Shown in pieces: positions 23,501-36,599 of a stretch of DNA of 64,000 nucleotides (position 1 is its first letter; every line of letters starts with the position of its first letter). This stretch comes from Clonostachys chloroleuca (taxonomy: Eukaryota; Ascomycota; Sordariomycetes; Hypocreales; Bionectriaceae). A model generated the notes under the pieces. That model searched no databases. It was not told the origin of the DNA and worked only from the letters and a program-made list of their open reading frames with translations. A program made the translations under genes and the position numbers. The stretch is taken from NCBI GenBank assembly GCA_037952775.1, contig JBANAY010000003.1, forward strand, positions 11,284,001 through 11,348,000, read 5' to 3'.

Positions 23501-25248
23501 CGGACCCCTTCTAGAAGGTTGCGGCGAGGCTGTACGTGTGTGTGTGTTGGCAAGGGCAGAGATCATGGCATTCAGCATGGGATTGGCTGATCTTCCATGG
23601 TAGTTGTGCTCGCCCTGTGATGGCGATTCTGGCAGGTCTAACCGCCATTTTCCCCTTTTCTGCCTGCCGGAACCTGTTGTCTGATGGGCTTTTTCGCTAT
23701 GTGGTTAGTTGCATGTATCCCCACCCCGATCGGCAATACCCCTATTGTCTCAACCCGACGGCGCTTTCAGGCCGTAGATGCCGTGTTATTGCTCATTTGA
23801 CAGGGCCTGCCGTGGCCTGTGTGCGATGCTTGGGCCAGCTCTATGAGCATTGACTGTCTAACCACAGCGGAATGACTTTGCTCCGCCGTGGTATCCCGCT
23901 GGCTGCAGATATCACACAAGATGAAATGGCTAGGGTCTTGTCGACGACTAATAACGGGTGAATTGTAGTCAGCCAGCACTGCTGTAGCCCTCCAGTTGTC
24001 TATCAAATCCCTGGTTTATTACATCATCCAGCCGGCGAGCTTCGTAGATCTCCTCGCCTAACGAACTACATGCATGATCCGTAGATGTCTATTTTCGTGG
24101 CGAGCGACCAACACGTCATTCTGGCCACCTAAATGGCTTGGGAGCCGGGGAATAGAGATGACGGGAACAAAGAACACGAATGTCTCACAGCAAGGCTCTG
24201 GCTAGTGGATGCTCACTTTCAGGGAGCCATGTCCCAAGAGGACGCTATACAGACAGTCAGGGTTGGACTTGTGAGCTACAAGGTAGGCAGAGAAAGGCGT
24301 TATGTAATAGCCCGCTGGAGGGAAAAGAACTAGCGGCAGAACATTCCCCGGCGGCAGGGAGCGAACACCCAGGGCAAGCCATGTGGCAGTGGTGATTCCG
24401 TCCGTCCTACACGGGATTTTGCTATTAATATGGGTTTGTCAGGTAAGGTGCTTACCGGGTGCGCAGGATACTGTACGTAGATGTTTCGAGCCTGGTAGGA
24501 AATTCCATCCCTTTCGGAGTTCCCAAGACCCAAAAGGAGCATGCCTCCTCAATGGGCTGGCAGGCTCCCCTCCCGCCCCGTCCCAGAGGCTGCCCCTCTC
24601 TACCCCTTTCCGGAGGACAACCATGAGGACAGCACCGGATACGACCCATGTCAAGTTTTCTCGCTCTGGATGGTTCTCAGCGTTCAGAACACATCCACAC
24701 CGGATGTATACAAGATGGGTCTACGGTAGCGGAACCAAGACCGCCCAGTGATACGGTGCCTAACGCCGTTTCGGCCGATGCCACCTCCCCTGTGCTCCCT
24801 CCTCTACGTTCCATTGCTGTGGGTAGAGCAAGAGAGAACTTCGGCGCTATTCCAGACACACGTCGCCAGCTGTAACCTTGCATTCTCGCAGCGCTCCTCG
24901 TTCAATGCGAGTTCTTGCAGTCTGCTGGCAATGTCCTGATTATCCGACGTGCGGCCCCTCCGCAGGTTTTGGGGTGGGCAATGACGCAGGGAGCCATCAT
25001 TCGGCGTGTGCTGCGTGGCTTGAAAACCATGTTTCGGGGGGAAGCAAGAGGAGGCGCCGAATATGCAGGTCGTACATTAGGCAGGCAGGCCTTCCGTCCC
25101 AGTATCTTGCTTTCCAAGCAGCTGGCTGGCTGGCCTTGGGCCTGGCCACCAAAACCCATCAACGAACCAGGCTGACAGATGGGGTGCCCTTGGGCTGATG
25201 ACTGGGTGCATGCGTGAGCCCGCCCCAACGTTACACGGATGGTTTTGC

Positions 25249-25272
25249 TTTTTTTTTTTTTTTTTTTTTTTA
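25249..25272. repeat. Poly(T) tract, 24 nt
   Basis: Twenty-four consecutive T inside the large gene-free region. It could mark a nucleosome-depleted site or the reverse-oriented poly(A) end of a degraded retroelement; no retroelement coding sequence is seen next to it. Confidence 0.85.
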
Positions 25273-28200
25273 CCCTCTCGGTCCTGGATCAATGCTCACT
25301 TTCCTTTTTCTCCAATCCACGCATCTGCTCCAGGCCAGTCGAATCTCCATCCACTCCCTGCCTCCCGGATATCTATCCATGCAGGTAGATGAAAGCGGAA
25401 GTGGAATCTGAGTTCCAAAGACCCATTTGTGAGGAGATTTTTCTCGCACTAGTTGATGCTAGTGCAGTCCGTCTCATGGCGAATGGAATGTGCAATAGGA
25501 GATCATCCCCCATTCCCATGTAAACCCGGCAGGGTGTCGGTTAAAAGGATCCCGCTATGCACATGGACCATAGCGCTAGCACAGGGCAGACTCCATGTAC
25601 CCAAGTTTCAACTACACCTGCCCTACAGGAGCAAAGTTGCGAGAACATCCACTACTGAGATCTGGGTCCACCCGCTTAGTTGCATATGTTGTTTGGTGGG
25701 ATATCATCCGTCCTCAGGCAGCTTGAGCAATGCGGAAGGGTTTTAGGTGAAAGCTTCGCACAGCGACGGGAAAGTAAGCTCCGACACAACGAATGCGGTG
25801 ATGCTGACAATCGAAGTCTTGCAAGCAAGGTCCGGTTTGCTGTTAGATATCATACATAGTACTGCTCCAAGTGGTTTGGGGGGGCCAACCGTCCAGGGTG
25901 CCCATGACCAAGAAGAGACAGCGTGCTCTGCGCTCCCACGTGGCAGGGAGACTTTTTGATTGACCGCCTCGACCTGGGAGTCTGGGGGGAACTGGGTGAT
26001 AAACGAGGGCGCGACTGTAGCAAGGCATGGCAATGCTAAGTAAATGCCCTGTCCTGGCCTGGACTGGTCTGGCTGACCCTGTAGCGTTTATCCCATCAAT
26101 TGCCTGTTCCAGCGCTCGTAGTGCACACCGGCTTCTGCTGGCAGAGGTGGTCAGAGGTTGCGCGCGTGGGATAGCCCCGGGGTGTGGTGTGGTGTGCAAG
26201 GGCGTGGGTGTAGAAGCTGAGCCAAGGCCTCTCTTTTTGGACGAAAATGGCTTTAAGAATAGTACCGTCCGTGTGTGGGGCCTGCCACGTGGATTTGAAG
26301 AGCCACGCGTTTCCAGACGCGAGAGCGGTGGGGAAGAGCACAGGAGCATGATCAACCAACAACTCATCTCAAGTTGACGCAGTTGCAGGCCCGGGGCTCG
26401 AATCAAAGCCATGCAGTGACTCAGTAGGCGTCGGATGCCTGTCATGCCATTTCACCACCAGCTCGGCACCGCGATTCTATCAATAGGCGCCCGTCGATCC
26501 CGCAGTGCTGTTTGTTGTTCCCAAGGGATCAGCAAACCGACTGGGTCTACCGCCTACCCTGCAATCGCGGTGCTATTTCCAAATTGCACCATGATCTTCG
26601 CTACTATCTATCAATCCGCTGCTGAGCCAGAGTCCTTCCCCATACTAACTAAGGACTGGCGCTGATGCAAATGGCCTAGGATTTCGCATCACATCATCAT
26701 TTTGTCAGGGTCCTGACGCAGTGGCGACATTATTTCCACAGCTGAGGCGGTCTATTTCCATGGGGCTCGGATGTCACGCCCCTCAGCTGAACCCTTATTT
26801 AGATTTGCTGCTCGTTTTACCTTTTCTTCTTTTCTTTTTCCTCGTGTAATTTTGATTGCTATATTGGGGCGCTGGATGGAGTCTGCGTATCTGCTGATGA
26901 GCCAATAGGTCCACCTCATCAAAGGCCGTTGCCGGTAGAGCGCCACCCCAAATGCATGCTTCGGTTATACACGTGCACATGCAGCCATGGCAGCGATAGA
27001 TAGCCTTACAGCGGCTTGAGGTTATGTACTGATGATTGGCATTGAATGACGGGCCCTCTCTCTGTCTATTCCGCCCCGTCACGACTCGAGCATCGTACGA
27101 GACGGGGCAGGAAACAAGTCAGCGCAGCCAAGAGATGCTGGCGCCCGTTCCCCAAACAATGCCACATGGCAAAGGACCGGGACCTGCCCTGATATTGGGG
27201 CTACACCAGCCATGGAATCAGAGACAAAAAAGAGGGCCATTGCGTGCCCTCTCGAACATCGCCCTTGTCTCCCTGCTGAGCGGCTGTAATGCAGAGTGTA
27301 GCTGTTTTATTTCACCGTTTTTTGTCCTTCCCCCTACGTTGTATACATTGTGGGAAACAAATCAACCACATGTGAGGAACAGTACATTGTGATGAGATTG
27401 AAGCGACATGCCCTTGACCAATCCGGTCGTGATCCGCCCCATTCGCTCGCTCATGAACGGTGTGGATCATTTACCGACTGTTCAGCTCAACCTGGATGGG
27501 AATTGCTCCACCGCCTGCCACCCGCATGTTGGTGGTGAAGAGGCTTGTGCACGGTTTCTTTTCTCGCGCCCTGGGCTCGCGTAGAGCAGGTGAGACGGCA
27601 ACGGTTGTGATTATCCCTCTCCACGGCGGCCGCCATGTGCGGCTGCTATCAATTACCACAGCAATGCCCGAATATTATCGCGATACTTAATTTGCCCTTC
27701 TGGGGCACCGGCCCCCGAATCTGACGCTGACCGAAGCTATCAGGATCGATTTGCTGCGTTTCATGGTGGCATTGCCTGCCCCGGCGACCTGGTAACGAAG
27801 CCATAAATTCATTCGGGACAGGATCACGATCCATAGTGAATTACCTGGTGGCAGCAGCAAGCACCAAGAGCCATCCGGAGCACCCATGGGCCCATGAACA
27901 CCTGTCAGCGCGTGTGCCAGTGGGCATGGTATCATCGCGACTATACCGCCATTTCATCCCCCCTCATGCTAAAACCACATTGGTAGCTCTCCGTAACCTT
28001 CACCTTCCTCTCCTCCCCTCTCCCCTCTTTTTTATCACACTAGATGCTCCACCATGTGCCTTTGTCCCGTGATGAGCGACATTAACGTGGCACGGGTGTG
28101 CCAGTGCGGACTGCCGAAAAAATCTCAGACTTGTGGTGGGAGAGACCCTTGTCCTTGCCCAGAACCCCATCATAATGCATGTGTGTGCATTCAGATGGTT

Positions 28201-31200
28201 GCAGTCAGCGGTTCTGTACTCACAGACACATGCGTTTACACGCAATACCAGGTAAAAGCATACATACCGCCGTTCAGACAGTGTCATCCCAAAGCCCCAG
28301 GCAGAGCAGGTCGGCAGGTCTAGGTACCTACACAATATTGCCCGAAGCGCAGAGAGATGGCCAGGGGTGTAGGAGAGTACAGAGTACTTTGCCATGTGCA
28401 AGCAAGCCGTCTGGTCCCCCTCAGCGGGATCCACCGCTCAAACGCTCCAGCGAACCAGCCATCTCGGTAGGGCACCATTGCCGAAGACTTGCCTAAGCCT
28501 ACCTTAAGGTGCGCCTTACCACGCGGTCCTGACTCCGTTTTGGCAAGCCCCCTCCCCAAATTTGGAGCAACCTGTTCTTTGCAAGTCCCGCAAAAGTGAC
28601 AGGAACCAGCAGCAAGGGCATTGGGGAGACAGCACACCCTTTCGGCACTGGGGCTAGAAAGACGACGACTTGTGCTCTGGTGGACTTGTGGCTCGAGCTA
28701 TGGCTGCCCTCGTTTGCTCGTATCAAAGTCGGTCTGTCTCGGACTGGCTGGCACTACTTGATTACCTACATGGTCCTAAGCTTGTTTCCTCTGGATGCCC
28801 AGATAAGGCCAGGGCCGTGACAAACCTGTCCAGGAACAGGGGGGCATCGAGCGGGCAGATAGACCCTTCACTACAAGCATGTCTGCTATATGTGTTATGT
28901 ACGTAAGGAGGGAGAAGGGGTCAGATAGAGATGCTTAGTAGAAGCCATTAACATGCGGTTGTAGGGATCATATAATCCGGCCCGCCATTTACTTTAGTGG
29001 GTTTCTCCCCTGTGCTTGGGGCCAAATGGAATGCTAGACAGACGTCTATAACGGGGCGGAAGAGGGGGCTCTGTCTGTGTGCCCGCATATTCTCATAACC
29101 CATGATCCCACACCCAGCGCATGGCCCAGGCGTCTCGGACGTTGAGCTGCAGGTTGCGCCCTTGGCCCGCTTCCGTTGGTTCCTGAGCCCATCTGTGATC
29201 TGGCTTGGCCTTGCCAGAGGGCAAATATGTCATCCACTCGCGAGCTATTCAATTGGGGACCCGGACTAGTCGAGCCCAAGGTGGCCTCTTAGTTAGTTTG
29301 GTGGACCTTGTGCATCCAAGCGAGGTGACCGGTTTGCCTGGACCAGGAAGCGAAATGGGGGGAGGGAGTAACGATACGGAAGAGGAGGGGCTGGGTTCCT
29401 TGTTCTTCTTTCGTTTCGGGGGGGGTTGCTGCATCGATCAGACTATCACGACTCCCAAACACGCACGTGGAGGCCTGACAATAAGGTCGCTGCTCCGGCG
29501 TCAAAACCGTCCCGGCCTAGCTCCGTGGTCGGTCTGTAACCCTGACAGCATAGATCGCTGCCGTCTCACGACCTAGCCCGCGGGTTGATACATGTGATTG
29601 GTGACAATGGCCCAGGCTCTTGTGTTCAGTGCTCTGAGGGCGGTCCACTCAATCGCAACCTCGATCGTTAATTGGTGAAGGAGCTTGAAGCTATGATCCG
29701 AGTTAGTCGGTCTGCAGCTGCTCGTTGCCATGATAGCATGGCATCGTCGCATGGCAGCCAGGCAGGGAGGACACCTTCACATTTGGGGATCAGCACCCGT
29801 CTGCCTATCTGTGTGCTCGTACCTACATGCATGCATGTTAGTCACGTCCGCTGCTTGATTTCTCATCACCGCTCCCTCCCCACATCCTGCCTGGAGCATA
29901 CCCTACGGACATAGGCTTCGGTCAACGTCCCAACTTCCAGCCATCCGAGGGAAGCGGCTGTCGCCTTTCTCGGGGGACTCCTGGAGCCCGTCTGCCGTGT
30001 CCCTTCACGCCCAATAATTAAATTCTATCTTGATCAAGTAACACGGGCTTGGAGGGGGGTAATATCGGTGTGCTTAGCCGTTGACAGGCCGCAGAAGAGC
30101 GTTGCAGATGGTCTATGCTTCTACCCTAAATATCTTCCCATACATCTCCCCCCCTCGCACGGCCTCGGTGCAACGCGGTGCAATGCGATGCAACTGAAAT
30201 TACTCAATTGCAAATGAGGAACAGTCCATGTGTCAACGCGACTCCGTCTGCCGGCAGGAAAATGTGCACGTAACTCAGCCGATGATTACATCGTCGGAGG
30301 AGACGCACATCTTGCAGCCATGTGGGAGGGGAAATGGCGGGGGGACATCACCACCAGCGAGGCATCACCTCGTTGATCATGCCATCCGGATTCAGCCTAG
30401 AGCTAATAATACAAGCTGTATTATATCGTCGATTGACACGGCACGCACCCAATATTGACAGCTAACCCGTCCTTGATCCGGAAAGATATTGGATGGGCTC
30501 GTGGGGTATAACGCAACCTCTCGGCATTGGTGCTGCACCTTCTCTGTGAGGCCGAGAGCCCTAATCCATGCCGCTGGAGCGAACATGGTTGCATGGCAAG
30601 AAATGCAACGACATCAATGGAATGCAGTCATGCCGGTGGTCACGGAAGGCTCTCGAAGCAGGGAAAAAAAAACCTTGAGCTTGAGGCGCCCACTTGTTGC
30701 GCTTCGCTGCCTGCTCGCCGCCTTTCCTGCCAGACGAGACCAAACCAGACCAACAACGAGGCGAGGATCCCGCTTGGCTTCCGCCGGCTTTCCCACTCCG
30801 TGAAGGGTTCAGCGCGGGCACATCTCTCTGCAGAAATCTCCACCGCGCGTTATTTCCTCGTGCGCTCACAGACTTTCCGTGCCAGTGGAAGTGGAGATGG
30901 GCGGCCTTCCATTCGCCCTCTCCCTCCCTCTTGTCCCGTTGTGCTCTACGAGCCTACCCCTCCCGAAGGGCCCTAGGGGTTCGAGAGGACGGTGTATAAT
31001 ACCTAGGTACATACCGGCTTGATGAGGGAGGGACCAGTACAGAGGCATATGTCCTGCAAAAAAGCGAGGCCGCGTGAAAGGCCAAGAGACGAGACCCGCC
31101 GTGGCCCAGGTTGGTGAACTGGCGGTTCCGGCAGCGCACATGTCTGCTGCATTATCCAAAACCCGTCCTGCCCTGCCGGTGCATGGCCACGTTACCGATT

Positions 31201-31312
31201 GAGCAAGTTAATCTGGCGTGAGGCCGGCATGAGGAGGCAGAGTTGTACCCTGATCCTTGCGATAGTTGATTGACTTTTGGGAGCTCTGTGTTGAGGCAGC
31301 CTATGATATGGA

Positions 31313-31325
31313 GGGGGGGGGGGGG
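31313..31325. repeat. Poly(G) tract, 13 nt
   Basis: Thirteen consecutive G, unusual in fungal DNA and prone to sequencing error. Located about 1.6 kb from the CDC73 stop in the gene-free region. Confidence 0.85.
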
Positions 31326-32908
31326 CCTTCGCCCGCTGATCCCGTCACTCTGACATACGTGCGTTGTATTGGTGCAGTAATGCTCCTAGGGGGATCCGTC
31401 CCATTCGCAATTCACCAAAAGAATTACTTCAGTAATGTCATACACTCTTAAATCATGGACGGAGGCAGCGCCGGGCCTGTGGACCTATTCTTGGTCTCGT
31501 CGCAGATCAAGTGGACGGTGTTTCAACACTCGTATTGGGATGATTGAGCCCTTGGCGCACTTTGGCACCTACCGAAATGCCCCTGGTCACGGCTCATATG
31601 AGGATTTCATGCAGAGTACCTAATACAATGCTACCTCCAGGAGCCCTGAAGGTAAATTGCATTCACGTTGTCTCTAAGGCGGGGCCAGCCCCGTTTCAGA
31701 CGACCAGTCAGTGATCCTGCCCATGATCTGACCTCATCCCATATTACTGTCATGTATGCCCACTCGGGTTCGCGCATTCTCCCAAGGGGATCAAGTGCCG
31801 AAACACCGTTTGATTTCCTGGCACTAGTTCCGTGACAAAGCGCCAGGCATCTCCGAGACCATCATGGAGGACATTACAAGAAGGACCCAGTAAAATTAGA
31901 AAAACCCTTCCAGAAGGAATCCTTCCGTTTTCTAGCCCGAGCGCGCGGCGGACAAATGTCAATCAATCTCTTCTTCTAAGCCCACCCCCGGGACCAGTTC
32001 CCGCGCTTTTCGCTGGTCCTCTTCGCCTCGATGGGGAAATCCCTCCACCGTGTGGGAAGCCAGGTAGAGTCGTGGAACTGGAACCCGCGCCGGATTGCAC
32101 CTACATTTGTACCGGACCCCCCGGTCAGGGATCTTGGCCCCCAACATTCAGCCTCATTGGGCTCTTTTGCTGGATTGGGAACCAGCCAGAGGATGTGAAA
32201 CGAGACAGCGCTGGAATCTGCAATTGCGCTGAAATACGAAAAAGTGGCTCATTTGGAACAGCATGATACAGAGTATCCAAGCCCTTGGGTCGCGTTGCAG
32301 CACCTTGCTCCACGCCGTTTCAGTCAGGTTCCATGGGATGATGTATTAATATACCTGCCAGCTGGTGTCCTGACTCTCTCGTCCCGGACGCACGGGACCC
32401 TGGATTTTCTTGCAATCCCCCTTCCCAACAGAGTACAATATTGGATTGCTTGGCCACGCTATAGTGTTCCAGAAACCGCTGATATACATAATACAGATAT
32501 AGATGACACATGGTTTTGTGGATAGAGCCACCTGCTGTCGGCGTATGCTTGACCCCGTCACACGAGCAGTCTAGACCACCACAAGTTGTCATTTTGCATT
32601 GTCCACGGAATGATAAACGAGTAAAATTTTTCCTTGTTTCCTCTCCTTCGGGTTCGCTCTCGCCCTCGCGTTTTCTCCCTGTAGGATCGTCCAATTACAC
32701 TAAGCCAAGTCCAACGAAACAAAACAGATAAACCCATGAAACGCCTTCGCTTTGGTTTCCAGATAGGAAAGTCCACTCAAAAACAGTGTTCATCATGTAT
32801 AGAACAAGTAGGAAGTTCCATCAACCAGTTTTCCGCATCCGCAAGCCTTGGTGTGAGCTCTAGACCAAGCCTTTACACGCCTGGCTTCGCCGGGTGGCAT
32901 GTATGCAG

Positions 32909-34212
32909 CTAGATGGAGCTTGGGGCGGCATCTTTCCTCCACCCCTTTTGAGACATGTTGAGCTCAATTGACTTCCAAATCTGCTCCACGACCTCCTTGT
33001 CCCTAAAGCGGGTGTCCTCATGGCCCTCGCCCCTCCATCGGTCGACGCCTGTAGACACTACGCGGTGGCCCCAGCCCCGGACGTTATCGGGGGGCTGGTC
33101 GTCACGCCAGCCGACATAGATGCCCAGCGTGTGCTTGAACAGCTCGTTGGGGTTGCTCCATTTGTAGTTCTTGAACTGCCATGTCTGACCGGTTGTGAAG
33201 ACAGCCACAACGCGGTTCCAGTACTCGGGCTTGAACTGCTCCGGGCCCTCTACCAGGATGAAGCGCGTTAGGCGTGCTGGGTCAACGCTAGGGATACTGC
33301 GTTCGATTTGTAGCATGTTACTGTTGGAGGAACCCGTGTCTGGTGGAGAAAACTTGCCCTCCATCAGGAAAGAACGGGCATTGGATAGACGAATGAGGGC
33401 CGAGGCAGAGGGTGACAGCAAAATAATGGGATTAGGTCTTCTAGACGGCGTCTTTTGATTAAGTGCTATGCTCTGCGTATTGTTAATATGAGCGGACGGG
33501 GCTTTCTTGGCGAGGAATGGCGCCGCGAGTTTCCGAACATGAGAAAAGTCCTAATTTCGATAAATCAAAGTCAGAACATGGCGATCCCATACGCGAAAAG
33601 CTATCCATGATAGGTAGATGCTCTGTTTCAACTTACGGTTGGTTTAATGCCTCTGAGCACGGTGTTGCGATCTCCCATCCGTCGCTCACCATTGTAGACA
33701 CTCGCGAGCTTGGGATCCAATGTCCCTTTTCCTGACCGCGCCTGGGTGGCTGAAGACTGAGCGCCGGTCTTGGAGGCAGCGGCGGCACCACCCTCGGCCA
33801 CAGCCGATCCGTCCTTGTCCCCTGCCAAAGGCTTTATGTATTCACTTTCTTCGCTAGCTCCCTCTAGCCATGTGATCAGATCGAGTCGCTCGATGAAACC
33901 CAGGTTTTGGACCTTGCCACCAGCACCGAGGCTATCATTTAAAGCTGTCGCGGCAGCATTGTACTCGGGGATAGCGCGTTCGCGGTTTAGCCACGCGAAG
34001 TAGATACTGCGCAGATCCACCGACTGGTCATTGGAGGCGAAGCGCGTTGATGTAGAGAAGGGTAGAGCTACACCTTGCTCGGGGAATGCTAGATGTGTCG
34101 CTTGAGCAAGCTCGACTTCGGGGGAAGCTGGGTCGGTGGACGCGCTTGGGACAAAGGGTTTGCTGCCCGAGATGGACTGTCGCAGCAGCACGAGCGGGTC
34201 GTAGTCGGCCAT
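32909..34212 (-). CDS. CDC73: CDC73, Paf1 complex subunit
   Basis: Two exons, 34212-33637 and 33550-32909, with an 86-bp intron, give 405 residues, close to yeast Cdc73. The start ATG is chosen because MADYDPLVLLRQSI matches the family N-terminus. The C-terminal Ras-like CDC73 domain is clear: PIILLSPSASALIRLSNARSF, then FILVEGPEQFKPEYWNRVVAVF, TTGQTWQFKNYKW, LFKHTLGIYVGW and WGHRVVSTGVDRWR, ending in a helix with FRDKEVVEQIWKSIE. Cdc73/parafibromin is part of the nuclear Paf1 complex on elongating RNA polymerase II, linked to H2B ubiquitylation, H3K4/K36 methylation and 3'-end formation. Confidence 0.95.
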
Positions 34213-35383
34213 GGTGAGCACCTCTGTATTCTGTGGGTTGAATGTGGACGGGAAAGAGGGTCTTCGAGCTTTATGAGATGAGCGCCTGCCAGCGAGCGCG
34301 CGCGTGTCTCTGTACGGGATAGAGAGTCAGGCTGGGTCGAGTCGAGTTGTGATGGTGAGAGGTCGTTTTTTTTAGGATGGAAGCTTTCGAGCTGCTGCAG
34401 GCAACTGGATCTACTAGGGTGGCTGGGCTGGCCAATCAGCGGACACGCTCCCCTGGTAAGTGTGCCTGAAAGAGCTCGGCTCTGTGACGTTGGTAAGAGA
34501 GTGGTTTTCGAATAAATGGCACATATAAGCAATTAGGATAGTAAAACAATTTGTAGGTTAATGATGATTTTCCTCAATGTTATGGCCGTTATAGTCAATT
34601 AAAATTCTATTTACACTGGGTTTCTTACTCCTACTGAAGCACGAGGCTTGGTGTGACAAGCTCTTTTACCACCCGCTCAGTTGTTGATAAAAAATGATGA
34701 AAATCATAAGATGATACAAATACGTATATTAGATCAGAAGAAATTCAGGGAGAAGAAATTGAACTAGTACGGCCTTTGTACTAATTGACGCTTCAGTTCA
34801 TGCTCAATGTGTATTTTGAACAGTGACCAGGACTTCATCAAGCTAAGCGTACATCAGTTATTGATGATAGAAATAATAGGTTTTTGAAAGTATAGGATAG
34901 CAAGAAAATCGCATGGGATCTGCGTGCGCCTTTGCTTCTTCTGAGCTGCAGAGGTCGGTATGAGGCCGACAATTTAAGCTGTGGTATGCTGGCAATTGGT
35001 GGCTTCGAGCACACGATCCCAGCCTCGAAGCACAATTAAAAATACAAGCATAAAGTATATTGATATGCTTCGGTTGACGGTTGCATACCTAAAAATATGA
35101 ACAAGAATCCTTGTCGTAGAACAGAGTGCCTTGTTCGACAAAAGGAATACATGGGCATCAACGGCCCTCAGAACGCCTCCATTGCATACGCACTGGCGTA
35201 CCAGTTGGTATACATGTACAACCCAGCGCAATCATCACGATATGGAATACTCTAATACAGATGTGAACCCTTCTATGCTGAACCATATCCAAAAAAAAAA
35301 AAAAAAAAAAAAAAAAAAGACAAATGCCATGCCATAAACCTTCCAATGCAACGACGCCAAACTCCTTTTATTTGCCTGTAGTT
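34213..35383. other. AT-rich intergenic region
   Basis: About 1.2 kb between the CDC73 start and the LEU5 stop. The stretch from 34500 to 35320 is clearly AT-rich compared with its surroundings and ends in an A28 tract. No gene is seen. Confidence 0.55.
35291..35318. repeat. Poly(A) tract, 28 nt
   Basis: Twenty-eight consecutive A, 66 bp beyond the LEU5 stop (LEU5 is on the minus strand). It might be the poly(A) relic of a retro-insertion or simple homopolymer expansion; no target-site duplication was identified by eye. Confidence 0.85.
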
Positions 35384-36599
35384 CTAGATGCCAAGAGCCA
35401 GCTTCATTCTTTCGTACGTGAAGAACGCGACAGCTGTCATTGGGATAACCTTGACATATCCAATTGTCAATCCCACAAAGAATCCCTGGAAGCCTCTTTC
35501 CCGCATGATCATGGCGGCTGTTTCAGAGATTCTGAGGCGCCGTCCATCGCCGACTGCACCGCTCACTTGCATGCGTCGTCGAATAACTTCTAGCGGATAA
35601 GAGGCTGTCTGGGACAGAAGACCAGCAATGCCTCCTGCTGTCAGTTCAGCCCACGAGCGAAGAGGGGCTGGCTTGTTGGTCGGGTGTGTCGACTTCTTCG
35701 GCAGAGTGGTGTACTGGGCTAGCGATGGGGATCGCAGCATGTCGCTGACCGTATCGTGTGTGAGGAAGGATATGCCAGCATATGGAAGCATACCCAAAAG
35801 AGTAGGCAAGAATCCGCGGTAAAAGTTGACGATGCCAACCCTGGGGGTTACGGCTTGGAGTTTCTCGGCAGCAGCGGCAATTGGCTCTGGGGCGTGGGGT
35901 AGTCTTGCTGCTGCACCTTTATGAACGGGCTGCTCGTTGTATATATCTCGACATATGGAAGACAGGGATGACCGGCTATTCTGCTTCGTCTCGAAAGCCA
36001 ATCGGACTCTAATAACTTCTAGAGGATATGTGAAGAAGACAGAGGTGACTCCGGCAAGACTTCCACTTAGCAGTCTTCTTAGGGATGTTTCATGCTTGTG
36101 GCTCGGGATGATGATGGACCGAATTTGTTCGTACGCCAGGAATTTGATGGCGGCGTATGGGAATATACGAAGGAGAGTCGCTGAATGGCCTCGGAAGAGA
36201 CCTCGGGATCCATCCTGGTGGTAGATGTCTTTCATAGCGGTGGCCACGCCGAACCAGGAACCCGTGTATTTCGCGAACTGAGGATTGCTCGCCTGGAAGA
36301 GAATCTTTACCCGATCGAGGGGCGCGACGAGGGTTTTGGCCTAAGGAAAACCAGATCAGTATGATGCCATGAAATCGCCAGCTCTATCAACGTACCGCAC
36401 AGCCTGCGAGGCCTCCCGCTACTCCTGATCGCCATATATAATCCAGGCTTCTCGTCTGCTTGCGGATTGCGGCGTCGGTTGCGCCATGGCCGTCGGCATG
36501 CTGTATAATCTGCGCATTCTTTTTGCTCGTGGTCGTACTCGCGTGATGCCTTGGGGCGTCCGCAGGGTTCACCTCTGCGATAGATGCAGCATGGCTCAT
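35384..36599 (-). CDS. LEU5: LEU5-like mitochondrial CoA carrier
   Basis: Two exons, 36599-36396 and 36340-35384, with a 55-bp intron, give 386 residues. It is a mitochondrial carrier family protein with three repeats and their signatures: PLDRVKILFQ, PLEVIRVRLAFE and PLEVIRRRMQVS, plus GLFRGHSATLLRIFPYAAIKF and PMTAVAFFTYERM. An insertion between helices 3 and 4 and the R-G-H-S-A-T motif fit the Leu5/SLC25A16/SLC25A42 group, which supplies coenzyme A to the matrix. The start is the ATG beginning MSHAASIAEV; the frame stays open upstream but has no ATG, so an extra 5' exon is possible. Divergent from the METTL4-type gene. Confidence 0.9.

Larger units (their letters stand above)
20557..32908. 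other. 12.3-kb gene-free region upstream of flbA
   Basis: No convincing gene was found here on either strand. Many open frames of 60-200 codons exist, but none shows known motifs, signal peptides, membrane helices or a run of exons with consistent phase. The longest (200 codons minus strand 25843-26445; 149 codons plus strand 30527-30976) read as low-complexity Arg/Pro/Ser translations. The stretch is not AT-rich, so it does not look like RIP-mutated transposon remains. It holds homopolymer tracts (T24 at 25249, G13 at 31313). It is bounded by the flbA start and the CDC73 stop, so it is all flbA upstream sequence. Likely contents are a long promoter, a very long flbA leader or non-coding RNAs; this is inference. 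Confidence 0.6.

Noticed and set aside
26380..26420. tRNA-like T-arm string (GGGGCTCGAATC)
   Set aside because: No acceptor stem, D-arm or A-box at the right distance; no cloverleaf can be drawn by eye.
25843..26445. 200-codon minus-strand open frame in the gene-free region
   Set aside because: Arg/Pro/Ser/Leu-rich translation with no domain, no exon partners and no conserved-looking pattern; likely chance.
30527..30976. 149-codon plus-strand open frame
   Set aside because: No recognisable motif, overlapping open frames in other phases of the same stretch; treated as chance in GC-rich DNA.
34212..34221. Start of CDC73 three codons upstream (GTG)
   Set aside because: No ATG there; MADYDPLVLLRQ at 34212 matches the family N-terminus.
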